Positions 55,707 through 64,000 of a stretch of 64,000 nucleotides of DNA are shown in pieces; within the stretch, counting starts at the first letter, position 1; every line of letters begins with the position of its first letter. The notes beneath the pieces were generated by a model, which searched no databases, was not told the origin of the DNA, and worked only from the letters and a program-made list of their open reading frames with translations. A program made the position numbers and the translations under genes. Source of the DNA: Synaphobranchus kaupii. Taxonomy: Eukaryota; Chordata; Actinopteri; Anguilliformes; Synaphobranchidae. Where the stretch lies: the NCBI GenBank assembly GCA_029718625.1, contig CM056378.1, positions 62,333,027 to 62,397,026 of the forward strand, given 5' to 3'.

Positions 55707-57349
55707 CAGTCAAGCCGGAAAGTCTCCCCACCCCTTTCACCTTCTCCACGTTTTATTATGTTACAGACTTATACTACAATAGATTGAGTAGATACAATAG
55801 ATTTGCCTCAAACATCTACACACAATAGCCAATAATGACAAAGTGAAAACAGGTTTTTAGAAAATATGCAATTTTATTTTACTGACAAAAATAGGTTATT
55901 TAGGGGTTACATATCTGTACACACCCTTAGCCTAATACTTGGTTGCTGCACCTTTGGCAGCGATTACAGCTTCAAGGCATCTTGGGAAAGAAGCTACGAG
56001 CTTGGCACACTTGTTTCTGGACATTTTTGCCCATTCCTCTTGGCATATCCTTGCAAGCTCCGTCAGGTTGGATGGGGAGCGTCGGTACACAGCCATTTTC
56101 AGCTCTTTCCACAGATGTTCAATTGGATTCAGGTCTGGGCTCTGGCTGGGCCACTCAAGGACATGCACAGACTTTTTCCGAAGCCACTCCTTTGTTCTCT
56201 TGACTGTGTGATTCGGGTCGTTGTCATGTTGGAAAGTAAACCTTCGCCCCAGTCTGAGGTCCAGAGCGCTCTGGAGCAGGTTTTCTTCAAGGATCTCGGT
56301 GTACTTAGCTGCATTCATCTTTCCCTCTATCAGGACTAGTCGCCCCGTTCCCGCTGCTGAAAAACATCCCCACATCATGATGCTGCCACCGCCATGCTTC
56401 ACTGTAGGGATGGTATTAGCCAGGTGATGAGCGGTGCCTGGTTTCCTCCAGACATGACGCTTGGTATTCAGGCCAAAAAGTTAATTTTGGTTTCATCAGA
56501 CCAGAGAATCTTGATTCTCATGGTTTGAGAGTCCTCTAGGTGCCTTTTGGCAAATTACAAGCGGGCTGTGATGTGCCTTTTACTAAGGAAGGGCTTCCGT
56601 CTGGCCACTACCATAAAGGCCTGATTGGTGGAGTGCTGACTGGATGGTTGATCTTCTGAAAGGTTCTCCCATTTCCACAAGGATATGCTGGAGCTCTGTC
56701 AGAGTGACCCTCGGGTTACTGCTCACCTCCCTGGCTAAGGCCCGTCTTCCCTGATTGCTCAGTTTGGCCGGGCGGCCAGGTCTAGGAAGATTCTTGGTGG
56801 TTCCAAACTTCTTCCATTTACGAATGATGGTGGCCACTGTGCTCTTTGGGACCTGTAAAGCTGCAGAGATTTTTCCGTACCCTTCTCCACATCTATGCCT
56901 TGACACAATCCTGTTTCTGAGGTCTGCAGATAATTCCTTTGACCCCATGGCTTGGAGTTTGCGCTGACATGCACTGTCAACTGTGGGACCTTATATAGGC
57001 AGGTGTTGGCAATCCCCAATCATGTCCAATCAATTGAATTTATCACAGGTGGACTCCAATTAAGTTGTAGAAACATCTCAAGCAGTATCAGTGGAAACAA
57101 AATGCACCTCAGCTCACTTTTGGGTGTCTTATCAAAGGGTGTGCACACTTGTGTACATATGATATTTTACATTTAGATTTTTTATAAATTAGCACAAATG
57201 TCTAAAAACCTGTTTTCACTTTGTCATTATGGGCTATTTTGTGTAGAATTTTGAGACAAAAAATGTACTCAATCTATTGTAGAATATGTCTGTAACGTAA
57301 TAAAACGTGGAGAAGGTGAAAGGGGTGGGGAGACTTTCCGGCTTGACTG
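55707..57349. mobile_element. Full-length-size Tc1 element
   Basis: TA-flanked; termini CAGTCAAGCCGGAAAGTCTC and GAGACTTTCCGGCTTGACTG with long subterminal repeats (about 200 bp each). 1,643 bp, the normal Tc1 length. Confidence 0.95.
55932..56948 (-). pseudogene. Tc1 transposase, frameshifted
   Basis: The N-terminal 121 residues are open (MGSKELSADLRNRIVSRHRC; GRPAKLSNQGRRALAREVSS), covering both helix-turn-helix parts and the GRPR-like AT-hook. Frame breaks lie between about 56,583 and 56,402. The catalytic end is open: [23 protein letters not shown] (second Asp) and [13 protein letters not shown] (Glu), ending AKGAATKY. The total of 339 codon positions is full family length, so only point indels and stops separate it from an intact gene. 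Confidence 0.92.
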
Positions 57350-58721
57350 TATATTTATTTTTCATGATTGCAGACGGCATCTTGTGTGCGTAACTCTCAG
57401 GACACAATGAATTACGTACATGAGCCCGATAAATTTTGCTCTCCCATATGAATACGAGCGACAACTTTCACTAAGCAAAATGGGGTTTAGAAAGGCATAT
57501 CAAACGTCTTCAAAAATATTTGGTTGAAAGAAATTTAGGCCATTAGGATAGGTATATATTTCCACATCAATTATGACAGTGTAAAAAATGTCACATTTTC
57601 GTGTCCTATTAATGGGTAAAAATCGAAAACAAGGTTAAATTTACAACAGTTCAAGAAAGTCTGGCCCATGAGTTTATGTTATGTATTACATGGCTATATG
57701 AAGTACCACATACAAGTAAAACATTCCCATAAAGTGAACACAAGACACTTTGGTAAACAAATGAAAATCACTTAAAAAAATCTCCAGTATCATATTTTTA
57801 CATATATGTAAACTTCTGACCCACTGGAATTGTGATATAGTGAATTAAAAGTGAAATAATCTGTCTGTAAACAATTGTTGGAAAAACTACTTGTGTCATG
57901 CACAAAGTAGATGTCCTACTTGACAACACTGTAGTTTACTAACATGAAATCTGTGGAGTGGGTAAAATGAGTTTTAATGACTTCAACCTAAGTGTATGTA
58001 AACTTCCGACTTCAACTGTATTTTACTCCCATTTTCTGTTTGAAATTAGACCAGCGGTCATGTGACCGCAAGCAGTCTTTCTAGGCAGTTCGCAAGTCCC
58101 GTTGTAGGAGCCATTTTATTGTTACTGCATGTTCTGCGGAAGGGGGAGGTTTTTGCGTGAATGTATTGCTGTTTGTCATGATAATATTGGTGTCTTAAAA
58201 ATGGGATCTACAGCCCATGTTTTTGTGTTAGAGCTCCCTCTAGTGGACTCTTATTAGTGTAATTTAATAAGAAGAGGAAGTGGGGGGTGGCGCAGTCGGA
58301 AAAGGTACAAGCTACAGGAAGGAGCTAGCTAGTTAAGTCTGGGAAGCAATACAGTTTTTTGACCATATTACATTTCATTACAGTGTTTCCCGTAGATTTT
58401 TTTTCAGGCCGGGTGGTAGGCCCCTCGAAACTACCAGTGTTGTTGCGCGTACACGGTGTCATCAAACGCGCGTGCGGGGCCGAGGTAGTATCATCGCGCA
58501 GGTCGGGGGTACGGAGAGTCGTCGCACACATGGGGAGGGTGTTGGTAACAAAGTGGTGCATTTCTCCATTCTGAGCTAAAATAACATTTGCTCACAAAGG
58601 CTTATGGTAAATAAATATTATTTATTTATAATATTAATAGACTTAAAACAGAACTTATATACAATAAACCCCCCTTAGCTTCACAAATGATATTCAGAAC
58701 TATACAACTTAAACCCAGGAC

Positions 58722-58856
58722 AAGGAGTTTGTTTCTACCGGTTTTTAAGGACGGTTTCTGGATCAGCTATCTTTTCAGCACTGTAGAGCTGCTTTTGAGA
58801 CTCCATAGTGCTGATCCATAATCAGTCCTTAAAAACAGGTAGAATCAAACTCCTGC
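58722..58856. repeat. Inverted repeat with ~45-bp arms
   Basis: AGGAGTTTGTTTCTACCGGT ... CTGGATCAGC pairs with GCTGATCCATAATCAGTCCT ... TCAAACTCCT around a loop of about 40 bp. Confidence 0.8.
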
Positions 58857-59694
58857 CTCTGCAGTATCAGTGGCGGATACAGAAAGTGGCTGATGGGTAG
58901 GCCTGAGTGAAGCTCATCACCGCACGTTTTCTTCAACAGGCTTAGATATTTACAATACAATGTGGGGACCCCAACAATTGATTTGATTTTTATTTTGCAC
59001 AATGATAACACTAAAAAGCAGAGATAAAGAAAATAACAACAAAAAGAGAGGTGAAAGGTAGGCAAGAAACCCAAAAGGGCTTATACGAGGCCTCTACCTA
59101 TATTATACAGAATTCACAAAATTAATTTAAAAACAAGTAACTATAAACTGGAAAAAAATAATAAATTAAAAATTAAAGTATAATAATATTAATAATAATA
59201 ATAAAAAAAGAAAGAACGAGAAGTGTGTGTGTATCTCTAAAGACACACACTATGAAGCAAATGACAATGAAACATGAAAGTTTGTATCCAAATCTGTATT
59301 CAGCCAGGCAGCACTTAATTTTAGCAACAAATGTAACAGAATTGTTTCAAAAAAAGTAACAGAAACAGAAGCGGCGCTTCCACTTCTGAAAATAGGAGTT
59401 TGATTTTGGTCACACAGAAAAATTAATTCTGTTGCTTATTTGAAAAATTAAAATGAAATAATCTCTGCAGTTGCAGGCAGTTGAAGCATAGATGATTAGG
59501 AAACGTCAAGGAAAGAGTTGATCGTGGCATTGGATCGGTAACAATAATACAGCCACGACTGTCACCAAAATACATCACCAGAGATCACATAGGCCTATCT
59601 ATGAGCCAGCCAGATGAATGGCTAGCTAGCTACAGAACAGGTGCGATAATAACAAATATTGCATAACCCTCATTAGTGCACTGACAGGAATACA

Positions 59695-59905
59695 ACCACA
59701 AATGAAATAACCAAATAGCCTAGAGTTTGTCACAATTCAGAACTCTGCCTCGCTCACAGAGGCTGCAGTCATCCATGCCACGGCGGGTCCCAGAGAAACA
59801 TCACAAATTAAACAACCAATATACAATAACTTAAAATTTGTCACAGAACTCCTTGCCTCGCTCACAGAGGCTGCAATCATAACCATGCCACAGCGGGCCC
59901 CAGAG
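59695..59905. repeat. Tandem duplication, unit about 104 bp
   Basis: Two units share TTGCCTCGCTCACAGAGGCTGC-type sequence, CATGCCACGGCGGG/CATGCCACAGCGGG and TTTGTCAC, with many small differences. Confidence 0.75.
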
Positions 59906-60181
59906 TAAATTTTTTTTTTTAATTAACCCGTATAGGACTACTAGGAGTGGAGGGGGCTGTGGAGCCTGCATGTCCACATTAGCATGCAGGCTAGCATGAC
60001 ACTCACGGGATGTCGGTGCTGTGGCCGTTTCTCCTTCATTGCCAGGGCCCGCAAACGTCTCACGACGATCCTGCGAGTGCGATTCCTCTTCGTTGGACAA
60101 GTCCTGGTCCAAACTTTTTTCATCTTCCACTTCCAGACGTGGTTTTTTAAGAAAATGGGTCAATGATAGCTGTTTAGCCAT
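59831..60181 (-). pseudogene. N-terminal part of a hAT/ZMYM-like transposon protein
   Basis: A 116-codon frame opening MAKQLSLTHFLKKPRLEVED. QLSLTHFL fits a PCNA-interacting (PIP-box-like) peptide, common at the start of hAT-derived fish proteins. A Ser/Glu-rich region and a cysteine pair (CSLCERGKEFC) follow. No dimerisation or catalytic part is present nearby. It ends inside the 104-bp duplication. Confidence 0.4.
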
Positions 60182-60428
60182 AGTTGGCTCATACTAGGCT
60201 GCTACTGTACATGAAACTCAGACAGAATTGGCGCGCGAATTCGTAATGTAGCCTAAACAAGCGTAAGAGAACTTACGACGCTGAAGTTGGCTCCCGATTC
60301 GCAGCTCCCGATTCGGAATTGCCGGTCCACCTTAAATCGGTCGCGAAAAGCGATTGTATGCTTTCACGGTCATCCTTCCGCTTTTTTCTCCGCTAAATCT
60401 AATTGGCTCAACATTCTGACAGCCTAGT

Positions 60429-60433
<5 letters not shown>

Positions 60434-60479
<46 letters not shown>

Positions 60480-60526
60480 ATTATTTCAAAACGGTGCAGT
60501 ATCCAAAAAATAAAAAATAAAAATAA

Positions 60527-60567
<41 letters not shown>

Positions 60568-60613
60568 TATTTTTATTTTTTATTTTTTGGATACTGCACC
60601 GTTTTGAAATAAT
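60434..60613. repeat. TA microsatellites within a large hairpin
   Basis: (TA)n at 60,436-60,477 and at 60,526-60,567. The second lies in the loop of an inverted repeat whose arms GATTATTTCAAAACGGTGCA (60,479 on) and TGCACCGTTTTGAAATAATC (ending about 60,615) pair over 50 bp. Confidence 0.88.
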
Positions 60614-60614
60614 C

Positions 60615-63600
60615 GCACTCCAAACTTCCTTGTCCACCAATGTAAATTACTGAAAAAGGTGAAATTTTGAATAGGATTTTCTTGCCAATTTTAGAACGTC
60701 TCAAACGTTTGAGACTTGGTTATGAGAGAAGAGGTCCTCCCCTATATCTGACCCGAGTTGGGTGAAATATTACTGTAGCATTTTGAAATAATCCCTCTTC
60801 AAACTTTATATGTAATCCAATGTAAATCGACTGAAAAGGGTGATATTTTGAATAGGATTTTCTTGCCAATTTTAGAACGTCTCAAACGTTTGAGACTTGG
60901 TTATGAGAGAAGAGGTCCTCCCCTATATCTGACCCGAGTTGGGTGAAATATTACTGTAGCATTTTGAAATAATCCCTCTTCAAACTTTCTATGTAATCCA
61001 ATGTAAATCGACTGAAAAAGGTGATATTTTGAATAGGATTTTCTAGCCAATTGTAGAACGTCTAAAACTGTTGACACTTGATTATGAGAGAAGAGGACCT
61101 CCAGCACCTCTGACTCGAGTTGGGTGAGATATTACTGTAGCATTTTGAAATAATACCACTTCAAACTTTATATGTAATCCAATGTAAATCGACTGAAAAA
61201 GGTGATATTTTGAATAGGATTTTCTTGCCAATTTTAGAACGTCTCAAACTTTTGACACTTGGGTATGAGAGAAGAGGTCCTCCCCTATATCTGACCCGAG
61301 TTGGGTGAAATATTACTGTAGCATTTTGAAATAATCCCTCTTCAAACTTTCTATGTAATCCAATGTAAATCGACTGAAAAAAGTGATATTTTGAATAGGA
61401 TTTTCTTGCCAATTTTAGAACGTCTCAAACTTTTGACACTTGGTTATGAGAGAAGAGGTCCTCCCCTATATCTGACCCGAGTTGGGTGAAATATTACTGT
61501 AGCATTTTGAAATAATCCCTCTTCAAACTTTATATGTAATCCAATGTAAATCGACTGAAAAGGGTGATATTTTGAATAGGATTTTCTTGCCAATTTTAGA
61601 ACGTCTCAAACGTTTGAGACTTGGTTATGAGAGAAGAGGTCCTCCCCTATATCTGACCCGAGTTGGGTGAAATATTACTGTAGCATTTTGAAATAATCCC
61701 TCTTCAAACTTTCTATGTAATCCAATGTAAATCGACTGAAAAAGGTGATATTTTGAATAGGATTTTCTAGCCAATTTTAGAACGTCTAAAACTGTTGACA
61801 CTTGATTATGAGAGAAGAGGACCTCCAGCACCTCTGACTCGAGTTGGGTGAGATATTACTGTAGCATTTTGAAATAATCCCTCTTCAAACTTTCTATGTA
61901 ATCCAATGTAAATCGACTGAAAAAAGTGATATTTTGAATAGGATTTTCTTGCCAATTTTAGAACGTCTCAAACTTTTGACACTTGGTTATGAGAGAAGAG
62001 GTCCTCCCCTATATCTGACCCGAGTTGGGTGAAATATTACTGTAGCATTTTGAAATAATCCCTCTTCAAACTTTCTATGTAATCCAATGTAAATCGACTG
62101 AAAAAAGTGATATTTTGAATAGGATTTTCTTGCCAATTCTCAAACTTTTGACACTGCGGTATGAGAGAACCGGTCCTCCACTATATCTGACCCGAGTTGG
62201 GTGAAATATTACTGTAGCATTTTGAAATAATCCCACTTCAAACTTTCTATGTAATCCAATGTAAATCGACTGAAAAAGGTGATATTTTGAATAGGATTTT
62301 CTTGCCAATTTTAGAACGTCTCAGACTTTTGACACGTGAGTATGAGAGAAGAGGTCCTCCCCTCTATCTGACCTGAGTTGGGTGAAATATTACTGTAGCA
62401 TTTTGAAATAATCCCTCTTCAAACTTTCTATGTAATCCAATGTAAATCGACTGAAAAAGGTGACATTTTGAATAGGATTTTCTTGCCAATTTTAGAACGT
62501 CTCAAACTTTTGACACTTGGGTATGAGAGCAGAGGACCTCCACTATATCTGACCTGAGTTGGGTGAAATATTACTGTAGCATTTTGAAATAATCCCACTT
62601 CAAACTTTCTATGTAATCCAATGTAAATCGACTGAAAAAGGTGATATTTTGAATAGGATTTTCTTGCCAATTTTAGAACGTCTCAAACTTTTGACACTTG
62701 GGTATGAGAGCAGAGGTCCTCCACTATATCTGACCTGAGTTGGGTGAAATATTACTGTAGCATTTTGAAATAATCCCACTTCAAACTTTATATGTAATAA
62801 AAAGGTGACTGAAAAAGGTGATATTTTGATATTTTGAATAGGATTTTCTTGCCAATTTTAGAGCGTCTCAAACTTTTGACACTTGGGTATGAGAGAAGAG
62901 GTCCTCCCCTATATCTGACCCGAGTTGGGTGAAATATTACTGTAGCATTTTGAAATAATCCCTCTTCAAACTTTCTATGTAATCCAATGTAAATCGACTG
63001 AAAAGGGTGATATTTTGAATGGGATTTTCTTGCCAATTTTAGAACGTTTCAAACGTTTGAGACTTGGTTATGAGAGAAGAGGTCCTCCCCTATATCTGAC
63101 CCGAGTTGGGTGAAATATTACTGTAGCATTTTGAAATAATCCCTCTTCAAACTTTCTATGTAATCCAATGTAAATCGACTGAAAAAGGTGATATTTTGAA
63201 TAGGATTTTCTAGCCAATTTTAGAACGTCTAAAACTTTTGACACTTGCTTATGAGAGAAGAGGACCTCCAGCACCGCTGACTCGAGGTGGGTGAGATAAT
63301 ACTGTAGCATTTTGAAATAATCCCACTTCAAACTTTATATGTAATCCAATGTAAATCGACTGAAAAAGGTGATCATTTGAATAGGATTTTTTTGCCAATT
63401 TTAGAACGTCTCAAACTTTTGAGACTTGGTTATGAGAGAAGTGGTCCTCCCCTATATCTGACCCGAGTTGGGTGAAATATTACTGTAGCATTTTGAAATA
63501 ATCCCTCTTCAAACTTTCTATGTAATCCAATGTAAATCGACTGAAAAAGGTGATATTTTGAATAGGATTTTCTTGCCAATTTTAGAACGTCTCAAACGTT

Positions 63601-63696
63601 TGAGACTTGGTTATGAGAGAAGAGTTGCTCCCCTATATCTGACCCGAGTTGGGTGAAATATTACTGTAGCATTTTGAAATAATCCCTCTTCAAACT
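60615..63696. repeat. 181-bp satellite array, about 17 monomers
   Basis: GAATAGGATTTT recurs at 60,669, 60,850, 61,031, 61,212, 61,393 and onward, a strict 181-bp period with occasional shorter or longer units (near 62,140 and 62,800). Monomers differ in a few positions: a variant with GACCTCCAGCACC occurs near 61,095, 61,818 and 63,260, i.e. every four or eight monomers. The first monomer merges with the hairpin at 60.5-60.6 kb. The short minus-strand frames are products of the repeat. The array continues into the gap. Confidence 0.97.
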
Positions 63697-64000
63697 NNNN
63701 NNNNNNNNNNNNNNNNNNNNNNNNNNNNNNNNNNNNNNNNNNNNNNNNNNNNNNNNNNNNNNNNNNNNNNNNNNNNNNNNNNNNNNNNNNNNNNNNNNNN
63801 NNNNNNNNNNNNNNNNNNNNNNNNNNNNNNNNNNNNNNNNNNNNNNNNNNNNNNNNNNNNNNNNNNNNNNNNNNNNNNNNNNNNNNNNNNNNNNNNNNNN
63901 NNNNNNNNNNNNNNNNNNNNNNNNNNNNNNNNNNNNNNNNNNNNNNNNNNNNNNNNNNNNNNNNNNNNNNNNNNNNNNNNNNNNNNNNNNNNNNNNNNNN
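63697..64000. other. Assembly gap (304 N)
   Basis: The run of N begins inside a satellite monomer, so the true array is longer than shown. Confidence 0.99.

Larger units (their letters stand above)
51891..57803. mobile_element. TIR element inserted beside the right Tc1 terminus
   Basis: AAAATATGATACTGG near 51,896 is mirrored by CCAGTATCATATTTTT near 57,784. The Tc1 sequence is continuous when this interval is removed (AACTTAGTATA / TATGTAAACTTC). Its own DNA (51,891-51,968; 54,953-55,704; 57,352-57,803; about 1.3 kb) has no recognised gene. Confidence 0.6.
58381..60230 (-). mobile_element. Probable hAT-type relic
   Basis: 58,381 starts CAGTGTTTCCC, the standard hAT terminus. A hAT-like N-terminal reading frame on the minus strand starts at 60,181. 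Between them are only decayed sequence, a 104-bp tandem duplication and a hairpin. The right terminus was not found, so joining the two as one element is inference. Confidence 0.35.

Noticed and set aside
60430..60655. Short frames rich in Ile/Tyr on both strands
   Set aside because: They are translations of the TA microsatellites and the hairpin arms.
60901..63331. A family of small minus-strand proteins (ARKSYSKYHLFQSIY...)
   Set aside because: The frames repeat with the 181-bp satellite and open or close with single-base variants; they are by-products of the tandem repeat.

Overview
The window is animal nuclear DNA, almost certainly from a teleost fish. It has intron-containing exons, Tc1 transposons of the Sleeping Beauty kind, an L2-clade LINE with the 3' tail typical of fish, a 5S-rRNA-derived SINE, a Penelope-like retroelement with a GIY-YIG domain, TA/CA microsatellites and a 181-bp satellite array ending in an assembly gap. 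The species cannot be named from the sequence. Little of it looks like single-copy host coding DNA. Most of it is repeats nested inside repeats.

Left part (1-10,250): six short exons of a Ulp1/SENP-type cysteine protease gene (87-1,138), then MITE-like elements, then a 5.5-kb fold-back structure (3,306-8,803). Its arms carry a C2H2-like zinc-finger exon, and two unrelated TIR elements have inserted into the left arm. At 10,450-16,771 sits a Penelope-like element (PLE) made of two opposed copies. It is flanked by a 14-bp target duplication, and a paralogue of the empty site survives at 45.14-45.35 kb.

Centre (20,885-38,524): a small internally deleted Tc1 element abuts a 16.7-kb Polinton/Maverick (adintovirus-like) element with ~358-bp terminal inverted repeats. 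On the + strand it carries two unassigned genes, an RVE integrase with chromodomain, a penton-like minor capsid gene, a basic core protein, the double-jelly-roll major capsid gene and an adenain-type protease. On the - strand, converging on the same intergenic spacer, are two conserved small Polinton genes, a truncated packaging ATPase, protein-primed DNA polymerase B and a spliced early gene with two possible terminal exons. Integrase, penton, capsid, ATPase and polymerase are broken by stops, frameshifts, a deletion or a LINE insertion. The protease, the core protein and one small gene are open.

Right part (38,525-64,000): a perfect-arm hairpin, a Tc1 remnant, a 5S-derived SINE, a palindromic minisatellite and a 1.7-kb TIR element with an internal hairpin. 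Then comes a Sleeping-Beauty-like Tc1 element (49,479-58,018) holding four further insertions, including a third PLE copy with an unbroken RT-GIY-YIG frame. A probable hAT relic follows, then a 181-bp satellite with four-monomer higher-order periodicity running into 304 Ns.

The strongest leads are the spliced alternative-exon gene of the Polinton (36,133-37,670), the PLE composite with its empty site, and the DNA-binding-only Tc1 remnant (21,197-21,589). All family calls were made by eye from motifs; no database search was run.
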